Of a DNA stretch of 7,959 nucleotides, positions 1 through 5,913 are shown piece after piece. Source of the stretch: Bdellovibrio sp. (GTDB lineage: Bacteria; Bdellovibrionota; Bdellovibrionia; Bdellovibrionales; Bdellovibrionaceae). The notes under the pieces were generated by a model that did no database searches, had not been told where the DNA came from, and saw only the letters and a list, made by a program, of their open reading frames with translations. Position 1 is the first letter of the stretch. The number at the start of each line of letters is the position of its first letter. The stretch spans positions 1 to 7,959 of the forward strand of contig PSRN01000141.1 of NCBI GenBank assembly GCA_003176075.1, written 5' to 3'. The position numbers and the translations under genes are program-made.

Positions 1-66
1 TAGGGACTCGAACCCCAAACCCTCAGATCCGAAGTCTGATGCTCTATCCAATTGAGCTACGAGCGC
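1..66 (-). tRNA. tRNA-Arg(UCG), 3' end cut by the window edge
   Basis: Read on the minus strand, the sequence starts with the acceptor strand GCGCTCG. It continues through TA, the D stem GCTC/GAGC with a GG-containing D loop, the anticodon stem TCAGA/TCTGA around loop CTTCGGA, and a T arm with loop TTCGAGT. The anticodon is TCG (plus-strand positions 30-32), which reads CGA arginine codons. The window stops just after the T stem, so the 3' acceptor strand, the discriminator base and any CCA lie outside. All visible stems pair, so nothing suggests a pseudo-tRNA. The clover-leaf and anticodon are seen directly; the identity follows from the anticodon. Confidence 0.95.
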
Positions 67-275
67 GCAAAGACTAGCTGTGACCTTGAGAAGCAAAAAA
101 CCTACAAAAAAGGTCAGGCTAAGGCAAAGGGTTCCCGTGTGGTTCTCGCACGCTTGCCCGCAAAGTTTGCAAATGAACTTACCAAAGGTAATTCTTCCAT
201 TCTCTATGACCGACTTTTTGCATTATTTGTCTTCAGAAGGTTGAAATCAGAGAGAAATATCAATTTTCTGCTAAT
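67..275. other. Intergenic stretch between tRNA-Arg and the first gene
   Basis: About 210 bases separate the divergent tRNA and the first protein gene. A short open frame starts inside the tRNA at position 52 and ends at 303, but it overlaps the tRNA, has no ribosome binding site and its product looks like no protein family, so it is not called. The tRNA promoter should lie here on the minus strand, but I see no convincing -35/-10 pair. Confidence 0.5.
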
Positions 276-311
276 GACTTGTCGTGTCAACAAGTCTCCC
301 TGAGTTATAAG
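276..311 (+). promoter_or_regulatory. Candidate promoter with 21-bp dyad operator
   Basis: A perfect 7-bp inverted repeat, GACTTGT (276-282) and ACAAGTC (290-296), flanks a 7-base centre. Ten bases downstream is TATAAG (306-311), one mismatch from a sigma-70 -10 box. A -35 is weak: TTGTCG at 279-284 sits 21 bases away, and GTGTCA at 284-289 sits 16 bases away. The dyad would overlap the -35 region, as an operator does. It lies 50 to 85 bases upstream of the start at 361. The symmetry is seen directly; the role is inferred. Confidence 0.35.
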
Positions 312-360
312 TTGTTGAACATTGAGTTGATTATCCTTGCGTGAGCGGAGGTCCATCGTA

Positions 361-879
361 ATGGCAACAGACATTGAGAATTTTGACGCAGCTGAAACAG
401 ATTCGGACTCGGATCTTGATCGCGAGGCGCGTGAAGAAGCTCTTCGTGAGCAACAGGCCGATTTAGCGCAGCTCGAGAAGCTCGCGGCCAGTGGCTTGCT
501 CGAGGAAACGGAAGACGATTTGAATCTCGACGAGATCGAGAATCTTTTGAATTTGGACGAGGCTCACAGTCCGAAGTTTACGCTGGCCAAAAACAAAGCC
601 CGATTTCTGCGGATGATGAGCTGGTACCGGCAAAAGGAAGAATGGATTGAAGTGGCGCCCCTCAGTGGCGTGACAAAGCTCTTCAAACAGCAAACCAAAG
701 AGCTGGAAGGAATTCGATCGAGCAAGCTCGACTACGAAATGGAGCTTGAAACAGGCACTTTGACTCCCAGCCAACGGTCCTATCGACGGGACGAATTGAA
801 GATGTGTAAGGTCCATGAAAAGATGGCCGTGCACCTGATTTCGAAACTCCAACTGAAAATCAAATCCGGTCGCCGCTAG
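361..879 (+). CDS. Hypothetical acidic-to-basic coiled-coil protein, 172 aa
   Basis: I do not recognise this protein. The N-terminal 70 residues are strongly acidic (runs of D and E, with the repeated phrase LNLDE around 55 and 64). The C-terminal 100 residues are lysine- and arginine-rich and end in KSGRR. Residues 20-45 and 105-165 have the charged, leucine-spaced look of helices or coiled coils. There is no signal peptide or membrane segment, so it is probably cytoplasmic, and the split charge could suit a protein- or nucleic-acid-binding adaptor. The start is ATG 361 because GGAGG at 347-351 lies nine bases upstream; an in-frame TTG at 337 would put that GGAGG inside the gene. The stop codon lies within a 16-bp tandem duplication. 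Confidence 0.85.
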   Translation: MATDIENFDAAETDSDSDLDREAREEALREQQADLAQLEKLAASGLLEETEDDLNLDEIENLLNLDEAHSPKFTLAKNKARFLRMMSWYRQKEEWIEVAPLSGVTKLFKQQTKELEGIRSSKLDYEMELETGTLTPSQRSYRRDELKMCKVHEKMAVHLISKLQLKIKSGRR

Positions 880-895
880 ATCCGGTCGCCGCTAG
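864..895 (+). repeat. Perfect 16-bp tandem duplication across the stop codon
   Basis: The unit ATCCGGTCGCCGCTAG occurs twice without a gap, at 864-879 and 880-895. The first copy encodes the last residues and the TAG stop of the preceding gene; the second is untranslated. Exact identity points to a recent slippage or short duplication event. Because the first copy keeps the stop, the protein is unaffected. Confidence 0.95.
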
Positions 896-1193
896 ATTCG
901 AGAAAAGAAATCGATCCTATCGTGAGAAAAATGTTTTATTTTTGCGAAGGTCGCTGTCAAGAGCTTGGACAGTCCGGCGAAACAGGGGCCTTCGACCGTT
1001 CAAGTAAGCATTTAGAGACAGGCTCTTTTCCGTTCGTTTTGTTGAATCATTTTACATCACAAAGTGGATCGGCTGTCTCAAGTGAAGAAAATATTTTTTT
1101 TTCTTGCTATCAATTCTCACCCTGAAGCGCCGATAGATTCACTGTGAGCCGATAGCGCTCTACGATTGAAACACCAGTTTGAAGGGGGAATTA
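896..1193. other. Intergenic region before the Fis-type gene
   Basis: About 300 bases with no gene I can support; a 67-codon open frame at 922-1125 lacks a ribosome binding site and protein-like composition. Three structures are visible. A small hairpin lies at 954-972 (CTGTCAA / CTTGGACAG with one bulge). An A/T-rich run at 1085-1104 contains nine consecutive T. A direct repeat GCCGATAG occurs at 1129-1136 and 1148-1155, with AGCGC (1126-1130) and GCGCT (1155-1159) as outer inverted ends. The last could be a regulator site upstream of the next gene. No clear sigma-70 promoter is seen. Confidence 0.4.
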
Positions 1194-1625
1194 ATGGCAA
1201 AGACAGTAGTGTACGTCATAAGCGACGAAATGACCGGGATTGATGAGGTCAAATCGTTTTGCATGAGTCACGGATGGACATGCTATGGTTATTCGCCAAA
1301 CCAATGGCGAGATGGACTGGAAAACCCGAGCTTTCGCGGTCAGATGATGAACGGTGTTCCGAGCCTGGCGGCGGGTTTCAGTCCCCTGGAGAAAAGCAAT
1401 GTGCTTCCGTTTCCCGGCGTCACTTCTTCGAATGTGGACATGTCAGGGAAAGTGGCGACAATGGAGGAGCTCGAGAGCAAAGCCATTGAAAATGCGATTC
1501 TTCAGTTTCGCGGCAACCTGACGGAGGCAGCCAAAGCTTTAGGTATCGGCCGAGCCACTTTGTACCGCAAAGTGAAGCAATACCAGATCGATCCTTCAGC
1601 GGCGAGAAAGAGACGGGCAGCTTAA
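1194..1625 (+). CDS. Small Fis-family HTH DNA-binding protein, 143 aa
   Basis: Residues about 91-132 form a Fis-type helix-turn-helix: an AIENAILQF helix, then LTEAAKALGI, then GRATLYRKVKQY. This fold is known as the DNA-binding tail of sigma-54 activators (NtrC type) and of Fis itself. No AAA+ domain is present. The N-terminal 60 residues (MAKTVVYVIS...) resemble neither a receiver domain, since the phospho-acceptor pattern is missing, nor another domain I know. A linker with the phrase LPFP (71-74) precedes the HTH. A basic tail, ARKRRAA, ends the protein. The start is ATG 1194, with purine-rich GAAGGGGGAA at 1181-1190 just upstream; an in-frame TTG at 1179 would overlap that site. The gene is monocistronic judging by the terminator after it. 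It probably regulates transcription or shapes DNA; targets are unknown. Confidence 0.88.
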   Translation: MAKTVVYVISDEMTGIDEVKSFCMSHGWTCYGYSPNQWRDGLENPSFRGQMMNGVPSLAAGFSPLEKSNVLPFPGVTSSNVDMSGKVATMEELESKAIENAILQFRGNLTEAAKALGIGRATLYRKVKQYQIDPSAARKRRAA

Positions 1626-1666
1626 CTGCTCGTTCTCAAGAAAGAGACGCGCAGCCTCACTGCGCG
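1605..1666 (+). repeat. Two diverged 34-bp-spaced hairpin repeats at the stop codon
   Basis: The segment 1605-1632 is repeated, with a few substitutions, at 1639-1666. Both begin AGAAAGAGACG and both fold into a hairpin. Copy 1 pairs ACGGGCAG with CTGCTCGT around the TAA stop, so the stop is in the loop. Copy 2 pairs GCGCAG with CTGCGC, extended by a further C/G pair and outer bulged pairs to 1670. Neither is followed by a T tract, so neither is a complete intrinsic terminator; they may protect the mRNA 3' end or be a decayed duplication of the gene's end. Confidence 0.7.
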
Positions 1667-1689
1667 CGTCCTTGCGGTGGATGGAGTTT

Positions 1690-1728
1690 AAGGACCAAGG
1701 TCGGGGCACAGCCGACTTTGGTCTTTTT
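1690..1728 (+). terminator. Rho-independent terminator after the Fis-type gene
   Basis: GACCAAGGTCGG (1693-1704) pairs with CCGACTTTGGTC (1712-1723) over 12 base pairs, one of them G-T, closing a 7-base loop. It is followed at once by TTTTT (1724-1728). Upstream A/G bases at 1690-1692 can pair with the T tract. This is a textbook intrinsic terminator 65 bases downstream of the stop at 1625. Confidence 0.92.
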
Positions 1729-1812
1729 CTATGTGGGCTGTAGATTGATTGGTCAAGTGACTGGTTGCCAGTCGGGTTCAGGGGACCTCGCAAGCCCCAA
1801 TTTGATTAGATT

Positions 1813-1828
1813 TGGCACACCGTTCGCT
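1813..1828 (+). promoter_or_regulatory. Candidate sigma-54 (RpoN) promoter
   Basis: TGGCACACCGTTCGCT matches the known -24/-12 consensus TGGCAC-R-N4-TTGC-W with a single mismatch (C for the second T of the -12 box). The invariant GG (1814-1815) and GC (1826-1827) have the correct 12-base offset. Transcription would begin near 1839, giving a leader of about 147 bases before the ATG at 1986. No upstream activator site could be identified. The match is seen; use by RpoN is inferred. Confidence 0.45.
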
Positions 1829-1871
1829 ACCAACTCGTTATGGAATAGGTGCGAACTGGTTATTGAAGAGA

Positions 1872-1925
1872 GCGTAGGCGGCGTAGGCGCCACGGGCAGC
1901 GCGGGCGGCGAAGCCGCCACGGGCA
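1872..1925. repeat. GC-rich short-repeat block in the leader of the 1986 gene
   Basis: GCGTAGGCG occurs twice in tandem (1872-1880 and 1881-1889), followed by GCCACGGGCA at 1889-1898 and again at 1916-1925. Between them is a perfect hairpin, GGCGGC-GAA-GCCGCC (about 1904-1918). A smaller dyad CAATT/AATTG follows near 1924-1938. The block is far richer in G and C than the AT-rich flanks. It could be mRNA leader structure or an inserted palindromic repeat. Confidence 0.6.
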
Positions 1926-1985
1926 ATTTTCGCAATTGGTTTGGACCGGCTTTGGACTAGGATAGAGAGGAAATCAGAGGACGAC

Positions 1986-2666
1986 ATGAGAAAAATCCTG
2001 CCCTTCCCGAAAGAACGCTCGCAGCGGGCCCGAGCCTTGATCAAATCAGAGGCCCAAAGACTTTTCTTGTCGATGTCGCTTCTCTCTCTTATTCTAGTGG
2101 CCGTTTATTCGACTGACCATATGATGAAATCCCAAAGGCCCGTTTATCTTATAGCGACTCAGGAGTCGGGTTCGCTGTCGGGTCCGGGGTCGGAGGAGAA
2201 GCTCAACCGCACGGTCGCCAATTTCCAACCTACAGAGGTATTCCGAGACTTGGATTGGGAACGTCGGCTGGCTGAAAGGTTGGGCCAAAATGATTCTGAA
2301 AGGGCACCGGCTTCGATTTCCCAGCGGGTCACGCTGATGGACGAATTGAAGTACGGACCTCTTGCCGGAAAATACTTGATTCGCGCCAGCGCCAACGACG
2401 CGAAAGAAGTGAAAATGGACGTCGCGGAAATTAAGTATGTGGAGTCTGACGAAGTGAGCGACCAACCGATTCGAATCAGTGACGCCAAAGCCTTTTTGAT
2501 GAAGTACCGTTCTTTGATGAAAGTGCCTTTCGCCAACGTGGAGCTTTCCTATAAGTCTGACGGCCAGGAAGTTTGGCAACTCCTTGATTCCCATCAGGCC
2601 CCTATGGGCCGCGCCAAATTGACCTTTGATGACCAAGGTCGATTCGTCCGCATGAGTCTGGAATAG
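1986..2666 (+). CDS. Single-pass membrane-anchored hypothetical protein, 226 aa
   Basis: I do not recognise a family. A basic N-terminus (MRKILPFPKERSQRARA) is followed by one hydrophobic segment at about 26-42 (LFLSMSLLSLILVAV) with no cleavage site, so it is best read as a signal anchor with the remaining 180 residues in the periplasm. That part has a polar linker (55-75) and then alternating charged and hydrophobic stretches. It ends with a WQLLDSHQAPMGRAKLTFDDQGRF segment that looks like paired beta strands. There are no cysteines. The start is ATG 1986, with AGAGG at 1976-1980; an in-frame TTG at 1941 lies upstream of this site. The gene is 57 bases from the RDD gene, same strand and with no terminator between, so co-transcription is likely. 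The sigma-54-like site upstream may drive it. Confidence 0.82.
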   Translation: MRKILPFPKERSQRARALIKSEAQRLFLSMSLLSLILVAVYSTDHMMKSQRPVYLIATQESGSLSGPGSEEKLNRTVANFQPTEVFRDLDWERRLAERLGQNDSERAPASISQRVTLMDELKYGPLAGKYLIRASANDAKEVKMDVAEIKYVESDEVSDQPIRISDAKAFLMKYRSLMKVPFANVELSYKSDGQEVWQLLDSHQAPMGRAKLTFDDQGRFVRMSLE

Positions 2667-2723
2667 CGCCCGCACTGGCAGTCTTGACTTGAGCCGGATC
2701 GGGGAATTCCGAAGATCAGGTGA

Positions 2724-4499
2724 ATGGTTATCGAGGATCTATCGCAATCGGCCGGAGCCCCGAACAAGGTCATGCCGCAAGTGCATGATCGCTTCTTGGC
2801 TTTCGCCTTTGATCTTACACTCTGGGCTCCCATCGGCGCGGTCCTGCTAAAACCCTGGTGGCGACGGATCCAGTACCTTTCGGTCACGGCCAGCCAGTCC
2901 GCCGAATTGACACTCCTGATGGTCATCACGGTGACGACGTTTGCCTTCTTGTTTGTCTTCGCCCAAGCGCTTATGAACTGGCGTTTTGGCGGCACGCCGG
3001 GAAAGCGGGTCTTTCATCTGCGGGTGGTGTCGGTTCGTGACGGCAAGCCGCCGACCCTGGGAGCTTCACTTCTTCGTTCGTTGGTGTGGGCGCTGGAGTG
3101 GGTATTCTTGGGGCTGCCGTTTTTGGAAGTCCTTTCCCACCCTTCCCGGCGGCCCTGGCATGACCGTATTTCCGAGACGGTGGTGGTCAGTGAAAAATTG
3201 ATCGGTGGGGATACGCCCCACTGGATCGAACGCCGGTTTTTCCGCAATCTCTATTGGGGAGCTTTTGCGGTGTTCCTCTTGTGGGCCGCCGTGCTGGCCA
3301 AGCAGACTCTTCTTTCGATCGAACATGGTCGTATGAAGCGCGACGAGTTGGTTGAAGCCGGCTATCTTTGCTCACAGATTCCAACGCCGGCCAAAGGGAA
3401 CGACGCCGATGACTCCAGCCCCAGCGCCAGACTGGATCTTGGAATTTCCCTTTTTCTTCTCGACCAGGTACCGGCGGAATGTCTTGAAAGCGAGGCGGAT
3501 TTTGCCATCTGGACGCAAGATCCCGACGCCCTTCAGTGGGCGCACTTGGCGAGGGGATTTCTCAGGTCTGCGGAGGTGCCGAAGGCACCGACTTGGGACT
3601 CCGAATCGGAGTTTCTCAAGGCCTGCGGCGCCGATGCGGAAGATCAAGACGCGTCCCCTTGTGAACTGGCCCGCTGGCGCAAGAGCAAAATTCCCCCGCA
3701 GCAAAAGGAAACTTCCGAGAGTTGGACCTACAAGACTGCCCGGGTGAGGGATTTGCTTCGTGAAGGCCGCTTCCGCGAGATGGAAAAATTCATTCAGGCG
3801 CAGGTTTGGCCTGAGCCGATCGCTCCCTTGATGCAAATCCGTGATTTGCAGTCGCGATGGATGACAGGGACCGCGAAGAGCTACGCCGATGAGTTGGATC
3901 TGATCGCGGTGGGTCTCAATGGAGAAGATCGGGTCAAGTTGGAGGCCTGGAGCTGCCTCGCCGCCTTGACCCGGCACTGCGGTCGCGAGCCCGTGAAACC
4001 TTGCGAGGAGCTTCGTCGAGACAGCGAAATCCGTTCCGCCGCTGAAATCGCGAAGCCCGTGGTTTTGGCGCTGACCCGTGAGGCGTCCTGTTCGAATCGC
4101 ATGGGGCAAAGGACCGAAGGCCTTTTCGCGCGGGTCTTCGCGAGGGGGCGTCCCGAAGAAAGCTGGCTCGAGGCATGGCTCTTCCATCAGTCCACCCAAG
4201 TCGGTGCCGTCGGCACCTCCGCAGTGGATCACCGCTGGGACAAGATTTACGAGGCGGCCGCGAAGATAGAAGTGGACCATTGGCTGTACGCCCAGTCGCT
4301 TTGGGCTTTGACCAGCCTGGGGCGCAGCAAGGAGCAGTTTTTCAGGCTGGGGCAACTCTTCGCGCGCGGACCCAGTGACGATATCTTCTGGTGGATCGCG
4401 CGGCAATCCTACCAGGAAAAGGTTCATCAATTTGGCGACGAGTTTCAGATGCGGCTTCCTTCGTCGTCGCCTCCCCATGGCAAGGATGACACCGAATGA
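2724..4499 (+). CDS. RDD-domain membrane protein with large unknown C-terminal domain, 591 aa
   Basis: Residues 20-157 form an RDD domain. It starts at HDRFLAFAFD, has hydrophobic segments at about 24-42, 62-86 and 113-136, carries the family signature GGTPGKRVFHLRVV at 89-102, and ends with RRPWHDRISETVVV at 142-155. A fourth hydrophobic segment lies at 174-192. RDD proteins are inner-membrane proteins, some tied to ion exchange or envelope functions, and most have no known role. The 400 residues after it look soluble and mostly helical, perhaps a degenerate helical repeat, and match no family I know. They hold eight cysteines (216, 253, 301, 313, 411, 419, 427, 456). If the N-terminus is cytoplasmic, four segments would return the tail to the cytoplasm, yet the even cysteine count would also suit periplasmic disulfides. 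The start follows an in-frame TGA directly, within AGGTGAATG; ATG 2772 is an alternative that still keeps the whole domain. It overlaps the rhomboid gene by four bases. Confidence 0.9.
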   Translation: MVIEDLSQSAGAPNKVMPQVHDRFLAFAFDLTLWAPIGAVLLKPWWRRIQYLSVTASQSAELTLLMVITVTTFAFLFVFAQALMNWRFGGTPGKRVFHLRVVSVRDGKPPTLGASLLRSLVWALEWVFLGLPFLEVLSHPSRRPWHDRISETVVVSEKLIGGDTPHWIERRFFRNLYWGAFAVFLLWAAVLAKQTLLSIEHGRMKRDELVEAGYLCSQIPTPAKGNDADDSSPSARLDLGISLFLLDQVPAECLESEADFAIWTQDPDALQWAHLARGFLRSAEVPKAPTWDSESEFLKACGADAEDQDASPCELARWRKSKIPPQQKETSESWTYKTARVRDLLREGRFREMEKFIQAQVWPEPIAPLMQIRDLQSRWMTGTAKSYADELDLIAVGLNGEDRVKLEAWSCLAALTRHCGREPVKPCEELRRDSEIRSAAEIAKPVVLALTREASCSNRMGQRTEGLFARVFARGRPEESWLEAWLFHQSTQVGAVGTSAVDHRWDKIYEAAAKIEVDHWLYAQSLWALTSLGRSKEQFFRLGQLFARGPSDDIFWWIARQSYQEKVHQFGDEFQMRLPSSSPPHGKDDTE

Positions 4500-5413
4500 T
4501 CATTCCTTGGTTCTTCGGCTTTCGGGATTTTTCTCGCGCGCCCTTGACCTGGGCCATCGGCGGGTTGTGCGTGATTCTTTTTTTCGTCACCTTCAATCCG
4601 GAACCATTGGATCACCATCCCTTGCTGGAGGCGCGGTCGCTGCGATTCACCGGCGCGCTTTACTTGCAATACCAGTTTGAGGACGAGTTTCCGCCGCCGA
4701 CGGAGTTGATGTTCTTGGGGGGAAAGGCCTTGCGGGATCCCGAGTTTCTCGCCGACGCGGCCGATTACCCCTTTGCCGGGGATTCTGAGGAAATCGCGCA
4801 ATGGAGGAAGGCCCTTGCTGATTTTCGTAAGAAATCGGAAAGCCGCGCTGTTTTCCAGTATGGTTTTTTAAAGCCGGCCATGAACCAACCGCTGCGATGG
4901 CTCACTTACCAGTTCACCCATGCCGACCTCCCTCATCTTTTGGGCAACCTTGTTTTTCTTTTTCTTTTTGGCGTGGCCGTGGAAACGATCAGGGGCTCCT
5001 TCTGGGTGGCTTTGACTTATCTGGGCGGTGGTTTGGCGGGTGCGCTCTTCGCGCTGCTGACGGACCCGCCGACCATTTCGCCGATGGTGGGCGCCAGCGC
5101 CTCCATTTCGGCCTTGATGAGTTTCTATATGATTATTGAGGCCAAGCGCCGGGTCCGGTTCTTTTATTTCTTCTCTCCGTTGCCGAACTTCTACGGCGAC
5201 GTGTTCATGTCCAAGTGGTGGATCGCGCCCCTGTGCTTGTTGCCCGATCTTGGCAACTGGCTGGCTGAACGGTGGGTCCCTCAAAGTGAACTGATCGTGA
5301 GCCCCATCGCCACGAGCGCGCACATCGGCGGTACGCTTTTCGGGTTGGTTTTGGGCGTTATGGTTCGCTATGTGTTTCGCTTTCGCGAACGGCCGCGGGA
5401 GTGGGCGTACTAA
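4496..5413 (+). CDS. Rhomboid-family intramembrane serine protease, 305 aa
   Basis: Rhomboids cleave transmembrane segments of substrate proteins inside the membrane using a Ser-His dyad. The signature is complete: H142-x4-H147-x3-N151 at the start of the second membrane helix, G199-A-S201 with S201 as nucleophile, and A275-H276-I-G-G for the catalytic histidine. About six membrane segments fit (16-33, 147-164, 167-187, 194-214, 240-262, 265-293). Two features are unusual. The residue after the catalytic serine is alanine (GASA) where most family members have glycine. The segment between the first and second helices is about 110 residues, much longer than in small bacterial rhomboids, and would project from the membrane. 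The start ATG 4496 overlaps the RDD gene's TGA as ATGA, so translation is coupled. The pairing suggests the RDD protein or its tail is a substrate or partner; that is inference. Confidence 0.95.
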   Translation: MIIPWFFGFRDFSRAPLTWAIGGLCVILFFVTFNPEPLDHHPLLEARSLRFTGALYLQYQFEDEFPPPTELMFLGGKALRDPEFLADAADYPFAGDSEEIAQWRKALADFRKKSESRAVFQYGFLKPAMNQPLRWLTYQFTHADLPHLLGNLVFLFLFGVAVETIRGSFWVALTYLGGGLAGALFALLTDPPTISPMVGASASISALMSFYMIIEAKRRVRFFYFFSPLPNFYGDVFMSKWWIAPLCLLPDLGNWLAERWVPQSELIVSPIATSAHIGGTLFGLVLGVMVRYVFRFRERPREWAY

Positions 5414-5418
5414 GCACT

Positions 5419-5656
5419 AGGGCCATCGCATCTAGATTAGGTTGACTCAGCTGCTGCTAGGCCCAGCACAAGTTCCATGTAAGCAGGCGTTATCATACAA
5501 GCCATTTGTTTGCGACGAATACTCCTTTTATGCGCAGTCTCTAGTTGCAAAATATCTCCTGCGCTGAGGATTGCCAATACAGGCGCCACCTTGGATGACC
5601 CATAGAGTTTCCGTCCTGAGACGCTTACCCGACCGCCTTCCTGGCGGTCGGGCCCA
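5419..5656 (-). repeat. Repeat element copy 1 (left arm of a long inverted pair)
   Basis: This copy is matched in inverted orientation by 5787-5965. From the outer end, the blocks are: 28 bp at 5419-5446 pairing with 5938-5965 (two mismatches); a non-matching section of 108 bp here against 49 bp in the other copy; a perfect 71-bp core at 5555-5625 pairing with 5818-5888; and a 31-bp inner block at 5626-5656 pairing with 5787-5817 (five mismatches). The outer end lies five bases after the rhomboid stop codon. No target-site duplication is visible at the outer ends. Confidence 0.9.
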
Positions 5657-5706
5657 TCAAGTGATCTTCGCGAACCGATAATTCTAATGACGACCTTCGC
5701 CCCCAT
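5437..5706 (-). pseudogene. Open frame of element copy 1, 89 codons, probably a gene remnant
   Basis: The frame reads through the hairpin (DRQEGGR) and the conserved core (VSVSGRKLYGSSKVAPVL...), then a tail unique to this copy. The start at 5706 has no ribosome binding site. The core translation looks protein-like, and GRKLYGSSKVAPVLAIL resembles the first helix of winged-helix regulators, but this is only a weak likeness. The same peptide is encoded by the other copy, and three of the four codon differences in the hairpin segment fall at third positions. That suggests past or present coding. It may be a fragment of a larger mobile-element or regulator gene. Confidence 0.3.
5628..5652. repeat. 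GC-rich hairpin inside element copy 1
   Basis: CCCGACCGCC (5628-5637) and GGCGGTCGGG (5643-5652) form a perfect 10-bp stem with loop TTCCT. The matching structure in the other copy (5791-5815) keeps nine of ten pairs. No T tract follows on either strand, so it is not a standard intrinsic terminator, though it could act as a transcription or mRNA barrier between the convergent genes on either side. Confidence 0.85.
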
Positions 5707-5739
5707 CGAGGTGTGACCGGTACCCCATGTGGCTTTTAA

Positions 5740-5913
5740 AAGCCGAATGGCAGCTTTCGCAAAGAGGTCCGTGGTGTTTTGTCGCCTTGGCCCGGCCGCC
5801 AGGATGGCGGGCGGGTCAGCGTCTCAGGACGGAAACTCTATGGGTCATCCAAGGTGGCGCCTGTATTGGCAATCCTCAGCGCAGGAGAAAGATTCATTAG
5901 AAAACGCACTTAG
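5740..5913 (+). pseudogene. Open frame of element copy 2, shortened remnant
   Basis: The frame equivalent to that of copy 1 runs between stops at 5737 and 5911. It contains PGRQDGGRVSVSGRKLYGS and the rest of the shared core, then diverges to ERFIRKRT and stops. It has no ATG in frame and no ribosome binding site. It is recorded because the shared reading frame with the opposite copy is the main clue to the element's nature; translation is not claimed. Confidence 0.25.

Noticed and set aside
52..303. 83-codon plus-strand open frame overlapping the tRNA
   Set aside because: It starts inside the tRNA gene, has no ribosome binding site and its product resembles no protein.
922..1125. 67-codon open frame between the first two genes
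   Set aside because: GTG-type start without a ribosome binding site, passes through a T run, and the composition is not protein-like.
2094..2675. 193-codon minus-strand frame opposite the membrane-anchored protein
   Set aside because: Antisense shadow of a gene with a good start, ribosome binding site and membrane segment.
3372..4478. Long 368-codon minus-strand frame opposite the RDD gene
   Set aside because: The plus strand carries a clear RDD domain and a coupled rhomboid. The minus frame is an antisense shadow typical of GC-biased coding DNA, with proline/arginine-rich nonsense composition.
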